Below are positions 26,809-34,598 of a DNA stretch of 64,000 nt, piece by piece. Below the pieces are notes generated by a model. It worked only from the letters and a program-made list of their open reading frames with translations. It was not told the origin of the DNA and made no database searches. The position numbers and the translations under genes are program-made. The DNA is from Rhizobium sp. P40RR-XXII (GTDB lineage: Bacteria > Pseudomonadota > Alphaproteobacteria > Rhizobiales > Rhizobiaceae), in NCBI RefSeq assembly GCF_012641405.1, contig NZ_JABAII010000022.1, positions 1 to 64,000 on the forward strand, in the 5' to 3' direction. Positions within the stretch are counted from its first letter, which is position 1; every line of letters starts with the position of its first letter.

Positions 26809-26930
26809 CGCTGGCTTGAACCCGCCGATTCGCAATGGCATCTCTCCGCATTCGGAGAAGCAGGCAGGAAAATGGTCATATATTTTGCGCATCCCGGCCT
26901 TCCCATCCGGAGCGCAGCAAAGGATGGCAC

Positions 26931-28088
26931 ATGAATATTGCAGCTCCGCTTACCAATCCCGCGTCCGCCTATTCGCAGAAAGTTTTCGTGCTGCAGGGCG
27001 GCGGCGCACTCGGCTCCTACCAGGCCGGCGCGTTTCAGGCACTCAGAGAACAGAATATCGAACCTGACTGGATCGCCGGCATCTCGATCGGCGCCATCAA
27101 CGCCTCCATCATGGCCGGCAACGTGCCGGGCGAGCGGCTTGAGAAGCTACGCTCCTTCTGGAACAACGTCACCATCCAGCTTCCCGTCGATCTCCTGATG
27201 GAGCGGCAGCGGGAGACGAACCCCTTCTACCGCACCGTCAGCAGCTGGTGGGTATCGACCTTCGGCGTGCCTGGCTTCTTTTCTCCCTGGCAGCTCCCGG
27301 CCTGGTTTCAGTCGCGCGGCTCCGCGGGTGCCACCAGCGTCTACGACACCGAACAATTGCGCCAAACGCTGCTCGATCATGTCGATTTCGACCGAATCAA
27401 CCATGGCCCGGTGCGCCTTAGCCTCGGTGCGGTCAATGTGCGCACCGGCAACTTCGCCTTCTTCGACAACCGCGACATCAGAATAGCGCCGGAGCACATC
27501 ATGGCGAGCGGCGCACTACCTCCCGGCTTTCCGGCGATCAAGATTGGTGGTGAATATTACTGGGATGGCGGCCTCGTCTCGAACACGCCGCTGACCTACG
27601 TGCTGCGCAACGGCGCCGCGATCGACACGGTCGTTTTTCAGGTCGATCTTTTCAGCGCCATCGGCCCGATGCCGCAGGACCTGGAAGAGGTGGAAGAGCG
27701 GCGCAAGGACATCACCTATTCGAGCCGCACCCGGCTCAATACCGATCTCTTTCTGGAGCGTCATCGCCTGCGGCGCGCGATATCGGAGCTTTATGCCCGC
27801 CTTCCCGAAGAAGCCAAGACTGATCCGGAGATCAAGAAGCTGGAGCAACATTGCTCCGATTACGGCGTCACCATCATTCACCTGATCTACCGCAACAAGC
27901 AGTTCCGTTCGCATTCGAAGGACTACGAGTTCTCGGCGTTATCGATGCATGAGCATTGGGAAGCCGGCTTGCGCGATGCCCGCAAGGCACTGGCCGCTGA
28001 AGACTGGCGCGTGCCTCCGAGCGCCGAGGATGGGCTGAAGGTCTTCGACCTCGATCAAAGAACGCGTTCGCGCCGCCATTTGGCCTGA
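26931..28088 (+). CDS. Patatin-like phospholipase with C-terminal DUF3734
   Basis: A 385-residue protein with a patatin domain. The oxyanion hole is GGGALGSYQAG (about 23-33), the nucleophile lies in GISIG (about 54-58, GXSXG) and the second dyad residue in YWDGGLVSNTPL (about 210). The family hydrolyses acyl esters of lipids with a Ser-Asp dyad. The C-terminal part, from about 290, resembles DUF3734 (LIYRNKQFRSHSKDYEFS). There is no signal peptide; the start is ATG 26931 with AAGGATGG upstream. Such proteins are often linked to polyhydroxybutyrate or membrane lipid turnover; the role here is unknown. It converges on a cytochrome c gene through a shared terminator. Confidence 0.9.
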   Translation: MNIAAPLTNPASAYSQKVFVLQGGGALGSYQAGAFQALREQNIEPDWIAGISIGAINASIMAGNVPGERLEKLRSFWNNVTIQLPVDLLMERQRETNPFYRTVSSWWVSTFGVPGFFSPWQLPAWFQSRGSAGATSVYDTEQLRQTLLDHVDFDRINHGPVRLSLGAVNVRTGNFAFFDNRDIRIAPEHIMASGALPPGFPAIKIGGEYYWDGGLVSNTPLTYVLRNGAAIDTVVFQVDLFSAIGPMPQDLEEVEERRKDITYSSRTRLNTDLFLERHRLRRAISELYARLPEEAKTDPEIKKLEQHCSDYGVTIIHLIYRNKQFRSHSKDYEFSALSMHEHWEAGLRDARKALAAEDWRVPPSAEDGLKVFDLDQRTRSRRHLA

Positions 28089-28100
28089 ATAGCAACGCAA

Positions 28101-28127
28101 AAAACCCGGCTCTGACGACCGGGTTTT
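28101..28127. terminator. Bidirectional terminator between the patatin and cytochrome c genes
   Basis: Arms AAAACCCGG (28101-28109) and CCGGGTTTT (28119-28127) flank a nine-base loop. A/T ends on both sides suit both convergent genes. Confidence 0.75.
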
Positions 28128-28148
28128 CAATCCATCATTTGGATTTTC

Positions 28149-28727
28149 TCAGTTCGTGGCAGCCGGCGCGTTCGGATCCGGCAACGGCACCTGCGTATCG
28201 GCGAGCGTGCGCAGATAGGCGATCACGTTGGCGCGGTCCTCTTCCTTCGGTAGACCGGCGAAGCCCATCGCGGTACCGGCGACGAACTTCTTCGGAGCTG
28301 CGAGGAAGTGATAGAGATGATCGTAGGTCCACTTTTCCGAACCGCCCTTGGAAAAATCTTTCATGCCGGCCGAATAGGCAAAGCCCTCGTGCTCGGCAAC
28401 CGGGCGGTCGATGATACCCCAGAGATCGGGACCAACCTTGTTCGGTCCTCCCTTCTCTCCGGAGTGACAGGCCTGACACTTCTTGAAGATGGCTTCGCCG
28501 GCCTTGGCGTCAGCCTTCTGCAGCAGCTGGGCGATCGGCGTTTCCGCCTTGGCGGCCGCACCCTTGTCGCCGCCCGCAGCCGGTTCCTCGGTCGCGACAA
28601 TGGCGAAACCGGGCTTTTCCGGCGTCTCTGAATGGAAAATAAATCCTGATGCGAGCGACACGGACTTCAACACGAATAGCGTGGCCAAAAGCGCCCCGAC
28701 ACCCATGTTCACGTAGGATGAATTCAT
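28149..28727 (-). CDS. Membrane-anchored class I cytochrome c (CycM-like)
   Basis: A 192-residue c-type cytochrome. An uncleaved N-terminal membrane anchor (about 8-30) is followed by an Ala-rich linker (about 48-70). The heme site is C84-Q-A-C87-H88, and the axial Met lies in MGFAGLPKEED (about 150). The layout matches rhizobial CycM, an electron carrier between the bc1 complex and the aa3-type oxidase. It is monocistronic and convergent to the patatin gene. Confidence 0.9.
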   Translation of the reverse strand: MNSSYVNMGVGALLATLFVLKSVSLASGFIFHSETPEKPGFAIVATEEPAAGGDKGAAAKAETPIAQLLQKADAKAGEAIFKKCQACHSGEKGGPNKVGPDLWGIIDRPVAEHEGFAYSAGMKDFSKGGSEKWTYDHLYHFLAAPKKFVAGTAMGFAGLPKEEDRANVIAYLRTLADTQVPLPDPNAPAATN

Positions 28728-28878
28728 CTGCTATGCTCCCCTCGCCGCCAGCATCCTCCGCCGGCCCATCTTGAATTCGCGCGAAACCTATGTCTTTTGG
28801 CTGTTTCTTGCAACTCTGTAAACGGCCTCCATCGTGAGACGTTTTGACACCTTTCCCGCAGGAATAGAAGGCCCAACA

Positions 28879-29634
28879 ATGACAGATCCAAATTTAGACA
28901 AGACGCTGGTCCTCATTCCCGCCCGCATGGCCTCCACGCGCCTTCCAGGCAAGCCGCTCGCCGATATTTGCGGCCTGCCCATGATCGTACAGGTTGCCAA
29001 GCGCGCGCGCGAGGCGGCGATCGGTCGCATCGTCGTCGCCGTCGATCATGCGGACACCTATGCCGCAATCGCCGACGCCGGCTTCGAGGTGGTCATGACA
29101 CGCACCGACCATCAATCCGGCTCGGACCGGATCTATGAGGCGCTGCAGGCCGTCGATCCCGAAGGCCGTGCGGAAATCATCGTCAATGTTCAGGGCGACC
29201 TGCCGACTATCGATCCCGACACCATCCGCGCCTCGCTGCGCCCTCTCGAAAATCCGTCCGTCGATATCGCCACGCTGACCGTCGAGATCAAGGACGAGGA
29301 AGAGAAGACCCTGCCGAGCGTCGTCAAGGTCATCGGATCGCCGATCTCGGATAGCCGCCTGCGCGCCCTCTATTTCACCCGCGCCACCGCGCCCTACGGC
29401 AAGGGGCCGCTCTATCACCACATCGGTCTCTACGCCTATCGCCGCTCCGCGCTCGAGCGATTCGTCAAGGCAGGTCCATCGCCGCTGGAACTGCGCGAAT
29501 CGCTGGAGCAGCTTCGGGCGCTCGAAGCCGGCATGCGCATCGATGTCGAGATCGTTGACACGGTTCCGCTCGGTGTCGATACTCCCGCCGACCTCGAAAA
29601 GGCCAGACGCATCCTATCCGCCGCCTCTCTTTGA
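28879..29634 (+). CDS. kdsB: 3-deoxy-manno-octulosonate cytidylyltransferase (CMP-KDO synthetase)
   Basis: This enzyme activates KDO with CTP for lipopolysaccharide core synthesis. The 251-residue protein begins with the CTP-binding motif VLIPARMASTRLPGKPLADI (about 10-29). Further motifs are VVVAVDHADT, TRTDHQSGSDRIYEAL (about 75-90) and VNVQGDLPTIDP (about 103-114; catalytic Asp in QGD, where many homologues have QGDEP). The start is ATG 28879; an upstream GTG-type frame is rejected because the family begins here. pheA follows after 24 bases. Confidence 0.96.
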   Translation: MTDPNLDKTLVLIPARMASTRLPGKPLADICGLPMIVQVAKRAREAAIGRIVVAVDHADTYAAIADAGFEVVMTRTDHQSGSDRIYEALQAVDPEGRAEIIVNVQGDLPTIDPDTIRASLRPLENPSVDIATLTVEIKDEEEKTLPSVVKVIGSPISDSRLRALYFTRATAPYGKGPLYHHIGLYAYRRSALERFVKAGPSPLELRESLEQLRALEAGMRIDVEIVDTVPLGVDTPADLEKARRILSAASL

Positions 29635-29658
29635 CGGCAGTCCTCCAAAGGCAGTTCC

Positions 29659-30513
29659 ATGATCAGCAAGACCAACAAGATCTCGTTCCAGGGCGACTAC
29701 GGCGCCAATTCCGACATGGCCAGCCGCGACATGTTCCCGACCATGGAGCCGCTGCCCTGCCAGACCTTCGAGGATGCTTTTTCCGCCATCGACAACGGCG
29801 AGGCTGATCTCGGCATGATTCCGATCGAAAACACGATTGCCGGTCGTGTCGCCGACATCCATCACCTGCTGCCGGAATCGCGCCTGCATATCGTCGGCGA
29901 ATATTTCATGCCGATCCGCTTTCAGCTGATGGTGCTGCCGGGTGTCAAGAAGGAAGAGATCCGCACCGTACACAGCCACATCCATGCGCTCGGCCAATGC
30001 CGCAACATCGTGCGCGCCAACGGCTGGAAGCCTGTCATCGCCGGCGATACGGCGGGTGCGGCCAAGCTGGTGCAGGAAACCGGCGACCGCAGCATGGCGG
30101 CGCTGGCGCCGCGGCTCGCGGCCGATCTCTATGGTCTCGAGATCATCGCCGAGAATGTCGAGGACACCGAAGACAACATGACGCGTTTCGTCGTCCTGTC
30201 GCGCGACGAAAACTGGGCGGAGCGCAGCGCGCCGGACGAGAAGATCGTCACCACCTTCGTCTTCAACGTCCGCAACATTCCGGCCGCCCTCTACAAGGCG
30301 CTCGGCGGCTTCGCCACCAACGGCATTAACATGACCAAGCTGGAAAGCTACCAGCTCGGCGGCCGTTTTGTGGCAACGCAGTTCTATGCCGACATCGAGG
30401 GTCATCCCTCCGATGCGCATGTGCGTCGCGCGCTGGAGGAACTGCGCTTCTTCTCGGAAAAGGTCCGCATCCTCGGCGTCTACAAGGGCCATCCGATGCG
30501 GGGTGATCTTTAA
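29659..30513 (+). CDS. pheA: Prephenate dehydratase
   Basis: This enzyme converts prephenate to phenylpyruvate in phenylalanine synthesis. The 284-residue monofunctional form (no chorismate mutase domain) has the catalytic motif DNMTRFVVLS (about 173-182). An ACT regulatory domain follows (about 195-275): the GALV-like and ESRP-like feedback motifs are replaced by TFVFNVRNIPAALYKAL and KLESYQLGG. The N terminus has FQGDYGANSDMA (about 10-21) and IPIENTIAGRV. It lies 24 bases downstream of kdsB, so the two share an operon, an arrangement common in rhizobia. Confidence 0.95.
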   Translation: MISKTNKISFQGDYGANSDMASRDMFPTMEPLPCQTFEDAFSAIDNGEADLGMIPIENTIAGRVADIHHLLPESRLHIVGEYFMPIRFQLMVLPGVKKEEIRTVHSHIHALGQCRNIVRANGWKPVIAGDTAGAAKLVQETGDRSMAALAPRLAADLYGLEIIAENVEDTEDNMTRFVVLSRDENWAERSAPDEKIVTTFVFNVRNIPAALYKALGGFATNGINMTKLESYQLGGRFVATQFYADIEGHPSDAHVRRALEELRFFSEKVRILGVYKGHPMRGDL

Positions 30514-30530
30514 TATCCGATAAGAATCCG

Positions 30531-30675
30531 GTCCACCTCGTGGTTACCGTTTTCGCTGCGCTTAACGGCGCCGCACCTCACCATGAGGTGGACCATGCCC
30601 TGTGGCGAGGCACAAAAGATCAGTGCTCATGATGAGGTGCGGAGCTCGAAGAGCGAAGCCCCGAACCACGAGGGC
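30531..30675. repeat. Palindromic dispersed repeat downstream of pheA
   Basis: GTCCACCTCGTGG (30531-30543) and CCATGAGGTGGAC (30581-30593) form inverted arms with one mismatch; a further GATGAGGTGCGGAGCTCGAAGAG stretch lies at 30631-30653. Sequences of this type are scattered in rhizobial chromosomes. It probably ends the kdsB-pheA transcript. Confidence 0.5.
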
Positions 30676-30709
30676 GGGTGACGGTATCCTTGTGATTTCC
30701 AACCGCTGG

Positions 30710-31108
30710 CTATTCCGCAGCCTTGGTAACAACCTCGATACGATGCCCATCTGGATCGATGACGAAGGCGGCAAAATAATTCGGCCCGTAATGCGGTCGA
30801 AGACCTGGCGGCCCGTTGTCCGTGCCACCATGAGCCAATGCGGCCTGATGGAACAGGATGACGGCTTCCCGCTTTGGCGCGGCAAAGGCCAAATGAAAGC
30901 CCGAGCCAGGAGCTCGCGCTTCCTGTCCCCGCAATTTGATGGCGAACTTATCGCCCCCACCCGGCGGACCATATCCGATGGCCTGATCGGGATCGCCGGG
31001 GCTCAAATCCTCCCAGACCCTGATATAGCCGAGCGGCGCGAAAGCTGCATCGTAGAACGCAGCGGCTTTCTCGATATCCGAGACACCGAATGAAATATGA
31101 TGCAGCAA
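30710..31108 (-). CDS. Glyoxalase/VOC-family protein
   Basis: A 132-residue protein of the vicinal oxygen chelate fold. It begins LHHISFGVSDIEKAAAFYD and ends with VIDPDGHRIEVVTKA, the usual C-terminal motif with a metal-binding Glu. One pair of VOC half-domains is present, so it would act as a dimer. The start is TTG 31108 with GGGAGGA four bases upstream. No catalytic function can be assigned; lyase, dioxygenase or thiol-transferase roles occur in the family. Confidence 0.8.
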   Translation of the reverse strand: MLHHISFGVSDIEKAAAFYDAAFAPLGYIRVWEDLSPGDPDQAIGYGPPGGGDKFAIKLRGQEARAPGSGFHLAFAAPKREAVILFHQAALAHGGTDNGPPGLRPHYGPNYFAAFVIDPDGHRIEVVTKAAE

Positions 31109-31233
31109 TCAATCCTCCCGTGACTCTATATCCATCGATCAGTGTCTTTTGCGAAGGCCATGAGTCAACGTGGACGATTGGCGTGACTGTTGGCAAACCA
31201 CTTTGTTGAAACGATCTTCGGAGGTCGCCTCTA

Positions 31234-31375
31234 GCCCCTCATCCGGCCTTTCGGCCACCTTCTCCCCGCCTGCAGGGAGGAGGAGATAGACGCGCCTGCA
31301 GCCTACCTTCCATCATGGGGCTTGGCGAGGGCCTGAGGTCGTCCCTCTCCCCGCGTGCTGGGAGAGGGGCAAGCT
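31234..31375. repeat. Dispersed CTTCTCCCC/GGGAGAGGG repeat
   Basis: The interval runs from GCCCCTCATCCGGCC with an inner GGCCTTTCGGCC hairpin to TCCCTCTCCCCGCGTGCTGGGAGAGGGG in parts. It is of the same general type as the repeats at 39584-39770 and 52488-52628 and has no coding content. Confidence 0.55.
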
Positions 31376-31386
31376 GGACAGGGGAT

Positions 31387-31755
31387 TCACTTATCCGGCT
31401 CACAAACGCGAAGGCGATGACCATCGGGATCGAGCACGACGAAAGTTGGGCCGAAATCCATGGTCGTCAATTCCTGCGCGATCGGCAGGCCGCGCGCCCT
31501 CCAATCCCTATAATGCTGTTCGACGGCGCCGGCGCCCTCGACCATGAAGCCCAATTCACCGCGATTGCCAATGGCGGAGGGCTGCGGCTCGACGGTGCTG
31601 CGGCGCCAGAGACCGAGACTGAGGCCGTTGTCGAGCGAGAAGGCCACGAAATTCGGTGACGCGAAGGCGGGTTCGCGGCCGAACAGGTCACGATAGAATG
31701 GCGTGCTTTCGCCGGGGTCCTTGACGTAGAAGATGATGAGATTCGGGCTAGTCAT
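31387..31755 (-). CDS. Glyoxalase/VOC-family protein, second copy
   Basis: A 122-residue vicinal-oxygen-chelate protein beginning MTSPNLIIFYVKDPGES and ending VVLDPDGHRLRVCEPDK. It is closest in style to PhnB/drug-resistance-like glyoxalases (EFYRDLFG-type motif TPFYRDLFGREPAF near 17-30). The start is ATG 31755, with GAGGAATA upstream; a longer upstream frame lacks family features. It lies downstream of a WYL regulator on the same strand, a pairing often seen where the regulator controls a glyoxalase-fold enzyme. Confidence 0.82.
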   Translation of the reverse strand: MTSPNLIIFYVKDPGESTPFYRDLFGREPAFASPNFVAFSLDNGLSLGLWRRSTVEPQPSAIGNRGELGFMVEGAGAVEQHYRDWRARGLPIAQELTTMDFGPTFVVLDPDGHRLRVCEPDK

Positions 31756-31871
31756 TTGGATATTCCTCTTGTTCGGATGGATATGAAGGCATGCGGATGC
31801 GATCCGGCAGGCGGTGCTGAGCCTGCCGGTAGAAGGGCAATGAGATTGCATCGGTAGTTGGGCTGGGAGTT

Positions 31872-31971
31872 AGAGCGGTTCAGCTTTTCATGGAATCTGT
31901 GAACTGCTGTATCTCTTAGTTGCCTCGCAATTCCGGACGGAAAACTGCTGCGCACTTTTTCTGGAATTGCT
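31872..31971. repeat. Mosaic element, family B, copy 2
   Basis: A near copy of 20381-20460: AGAGCGGTTCAGCTT at the left and the inverted pair GCAATTCC/GGAATTGC at the right, with 20 additional bases near the left end. The element is intergenic. Confidence 0.7.
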
Positions 31972-31984
31972 TCGGCGGATGCGT

Positions 31985-32215
31985 TCAGTGCATCCGGTCT
32001 TCCTCGCGGTAAGGGGCGCGGCCGTCCAGGAAGCCCAGGTCGCGCTTTACGGAATTCGGCGTTTCCTCGATGTCGAGGCGATCCCAGTGGCGGGTGAAGT
32101 AGCCAAGCGCAATCTGCGAGAGGCGAGCCGGCCACCCCGGCATTGAAGGGTCTTTACCTTCGTGCGCCTTGATGACACCACGATGCGCTTGCTGCGTGTA
32201 AACATTGCTTGCCAT
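31985..32215 (-). CDS. Small hypothetical protein (76 aa)
   Basis: A 76-residue protein beginning MASNVYTQQAHRGVIK and ending with VKRDLGFLDGRAPYREED. The last part resembles the end of DUF1127-type small proteins (RDLG..DGR), but the typical DUF1127 core is not clear. A strong ribosome binding site (AAGGAGGA) precedes the ATG. The function is unknown. It lies 82 bases downstream of the WYL regulator on the same strand. Confidence 0.6.
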   Translation of the reverse strand: MASNVYTQQAHRGVIKAHEGKDPSMPGWPARLSQIALGYFTRHWDRLDIEETPNSVKRDLGFLDGRAPYREEDRMH

Positions 32216-32297
32216 GATCGGTCCTCCTTCCTGCTTGGATGGTGCCCATCATAGTCGCGCCTACTGACAGTTTCTGGCAGTAGTGTGCGCTGGCGGA

Positions 32298-32984
32298 TCA
32301 ATCGTGGACGACGCCCTCACGGGCATGCCATTCCCGCGCAAGCGCGATGCGGCGGCGTGGATAGCGTGCCTCCAGCACCGCGAAATCGACGATGCGATCG
32401 GCGCGGAAATGGCGAAAATCCTGGCGCAGCTCGCACCAGGCCATGACGATGCGGGCATTGTCGAAATAGCCGAGCGCGAAGGGCCAGATGCGCCGGGTCG
32501 AGATGGCGCCATTCACGTCGCCATAGGTCAATTGCACCATGCGTTCCGTGCGGATCGCCTTGCGCATGAGGGAAAGATCGGCCTTGTCTTCCGTGATGCG
32601 GCGCGTGGCGACGACCACCGCCGCCTGGTCGATTGCCTCGCGCATTTCGGCGGGCAGCACGGCGGCGATCTTGGCGAGAGCGTCGGTGCCAGCGGCTGCC
32701 AGACGCGCATCGGTCGCGCGTGCCACCCATCTCGATCCCAGCACCAGCGCCTCGATCTCGTCCTGCGAAAACATCATCGGCGGTAGCATGAAGCCCGGCT
32801 TCAGCACATAGCCGATGCCGGGCTCGCCCTCGATCATGGCACCCTGCGCTTGCAGGCTGGCGATATCGCGGTAGAGCGTGCGTAGGCTGACGCAGGTCTC
32901 CTCCGCCAGAACGGCGCCGCTCACCGGCCGCCGGTAGCGCCGCAGTGTCTGCAACAGCGTCAGCAAGCGTTCCGAGCGGGCCAT
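32298..32984 (-). CDS. HTH/WYL-domain transcriptional regulator (YafY family)
   Basis: A 228-residue DNA-binding protein. The N-terminal winged helix (about 1-55; LLQTLRRYRRPVSGAVLAEE and LRTLYRDIASLQ) is of the DeoR/HTH_11 type. A WYL domain (about 135-205; VQLTYGD, RRIWPFALGYFDN, WCELRQDFRHFRADRI) follows and would bind a small ligand or nucleic acid. Such YafY-like regulators often control an adjacent glyoxalase-fold gene; two such genes lie nearby on the same strand. The start is ATG 32984. Confidence 0.88.
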   Translation of the reverse strand: MARSERLLTLLQTLRRYRRPVSGAVLAEETCVSLRTLYRDIASLQAQGAMIEGEPGIGYVLKPGFMLPPMMFSQDEIEALVLGSRWVARATDARLAAAGTDALAKIAAVLPAEMREAIDQAAVVVATRRITEDKADLSLMRKAIRTERMVQLTYGDVNGAISTRRIWPFALGYFDNARIVMAWCELRQDFRHFRADRIVDFAVLEARYPRRRIALAREWHAREGVVHD

Positions 32985-32997
32985 GATGGGACGGGAC

Positions 32998-33957
32998 CTA
33001 GCGCTTCCATTCCACCCAATCGCGCATCAGGCGATGGGCAATGGCGCCCTTGGGTGGAGATGTGTTGCCAGATGCGGAGACGCGGTCGAGCATGGCACGC
33101 GTCTCTTCCGGGGTGAACCAGCGGCAATCCTCAAGCTCGGCTTCATCCATGTGGATGTCCGTCGACTTCGCCTCGGCATAGCAGCCGATCATCAGGGAAT
33201 GCGGCATCGGCCAGGGCTGCGACGCATGATAGCGCACGCGGCCGATATGGATGCCGGATTCCTCGTGCGTCTCGCGGCGCACCGCATTTTCGATGGTTTC
33301 GCCCGGCTCGACGAAACCGGCGAGACACGAATACATGCCCGGCGCAAAATGATGGCTGCGGCCAAGCAGGCAGCGATTCCTTTCCTCGTCGATCGTTAGC
33401 ATAATGACGACCGGATCGGTGCGCGGGAAGATCATATGTTCGCAGGCCGTGCAGACCCGCTTGTAGCCGCCAATACGGCTTTCCATCGCCGAGCCACAGC
33501 GGCCGCAGAAGCGATTGTCGCTATTCCAGCGGATGAGGCTCATACCCTGAGCGGCCTCACCGAGAATTTCGCCTTCCAGCAGTAGATCGCGCCAGAGCGC
33601 GCGCATATCCGCGGGCTTATACTGGCTGGCAAGTTCATCGGCGTTGACACGCACCGGCACCGCCAGCCTTGGCTCGCCGGTCTTACGATAGCCGAGCAGC
33701 ACGGCGTCCTCCCAATTCGGATCAAGCTCCTGCAGCTCGTAGCGGGCAAACAGTGGGTCGAGCACCTGCCCGTCATGCTTCAGGACAAGCCGCTCCTGGG
33801 CAAAGGCCAGGATATGCGTGCCCTCCTTGGCAAGCGCATGCTTGATCGATTCCTCGTCACGATGCTCGGCATCCCGGTTGAGCTGGTTTTCCGCGAAGGC
33901 GGTGAGACTGCTGGCTTCCGGATGCGGCGCATCCGAGGAGAAGATGGAATGGCTCAT
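32998..33957 (-). CDS. nudC: NADH pyrophosphatase / RNA NAD-decapping enzyme NudC
   Basis: A 319-residue Nudix hydrolase that cleaves NAD(H) and removes NAD caps from RNA. A zinc ribbon (CGRCG...CTACEHMIFPRTDP, about 155-185) precedes the Nudix box GFVEPGETIENAVRRETHEE (in parts, about 217-239). The NudC signature SQPWPMPHSLMIG (about 256-268) is present. It overlaps the upstream HIT gene by four bases (33954-33957), so the two are translationally coupled. Confidence 0.93.
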   Translation of the reverse strand: MSHSIFSSDAPHPEASSLTAFAENQLNRDAEHRDEESIKHALAKEGTHILAFAQERLVLKHDGQVLDPLFARYELQELDPNWEDAVLLGYRKTGEPRLAVPVRVNADELASQYKPADMRALWRDLLLEGEILGEAAQGMSLIRWNSDNRFCGRCGSAMESRIGGYKRVCTACEHMIFPRTDPVVIMLTIDEERNRCLLGRSHHFAPGMYSCLAGFVEPGETIENAVRRETHEESGIHIGRVRYHASQPWPMPHSLMIGCYAEAKSTDIHMDEAELEDCRWFTPEETRAMLDRVSASGNTSPPKGAIAHRLMRDWVEWKR

Positions 33958-34364
33958 TGTGAAAGGGTTTCCCGCAACTTGGCCATGAGGCTGTTCATGT
34001 CTTCGTCCGAATAGGGTTCCGCCTTGCCGTAGCCCCAGACGGGACCTGGCCAGTTGGCATCACCTTCGAACCGCGCAATCACATGAACATGCAGCTGACG
34101 GACGATATTTCCAAGTGCCCCGACATTGATTTTTGTCGCACCCGTCACTGTCTTCAGCGCGCTTGCGACCTTGTCGGTTTCGAAGGTCAGCAGGATCCGG
34201 TCGAGCGGCGTCAGCTCGAAAGCCTCCGATTTGCCTGGCCGGCGAGGGATCAGCACGAGCCAGGGCCAGCGGCGATCCTTCATCAGCCGCGCATCGCAAA
34301 GGCCTGTCATCGCGACGGAAACGCTGTCATTCGCCAGACGGTCGTCGAGCGTAAACTCCTTCAA
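33954..34364 (-). CDS. HIT-domain nucleotide hydrolase/transferase
   Basis: A 136-residue histidine-triad-fold protein. The motif is QLHVHVIARFEGD (about 92-104): the first two His of the triad are present, and the third position is replaced (Ala), which is typical of this rhizobial subgroup. HIT proteins hydrolyse nucleoside monophosphates or dinucleoside polyphosphates. The start is TTG 34364 with GGAGG upstream. It is coupled to nudC, so a shared role in nucleotide cleansing is plausible. Confidence 0.82.
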   Translation of the reverse strand: MKEFTLDDRLANDSVSVAMTGLCDARLMKDRRWPWLVLIPRRPGKSEAFELTPLDRILLTFETDKVASALKTVTGATKINVGALGNIVRQLHVHVIARFEGDANWPGPVWGYGKAEPYSDEDMNSLMAKLRETLSQ

Positions 34365-34453
34365 GGGGCATCCTCCATTGTTTTATCAAGTGTTTAGCAG
34401 TTTTTTTTGACCTTGGCTTGCTTTTGATGGCGATATTGCCGATATGTGCATCC

Positions 34454-34549
34454 GGGAGGTTGGTGGTGGACGAGCCACTCGCCAACCGGGTCAGGTCCGG
34501 AAGGAAGCAGCCCTAACGAGCCCGGCACGGGTCATCGTGCCAGCCTCCC
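34454..34549 (+). ncRNA. ffs: Signal recognition particle RNA (4.5S type)
   Basis: A 96-base bacterial SRP RNA. The outer arms GGGAGG and CCTCCC close the helix. The conserved tip, with GGTCAGGTCCGGAAGGAAGCA (split as GTCAGGTCCGGAAGG and AAGCAGCC), forms the GGAA tetraloop and the symmetric loop bound by Ffh. It lies just upstream of dnaX, a position typical in alphaproteobacteria. The dnaX start is only 50 bases downstream, so the two may share transcription. Confidence 0.93.
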
Positions 34550-34598
34550 ACCCTTTCCGAAAGCAAGACCCGGCTTTCACCGGGCAAAAAGCAGGGCG

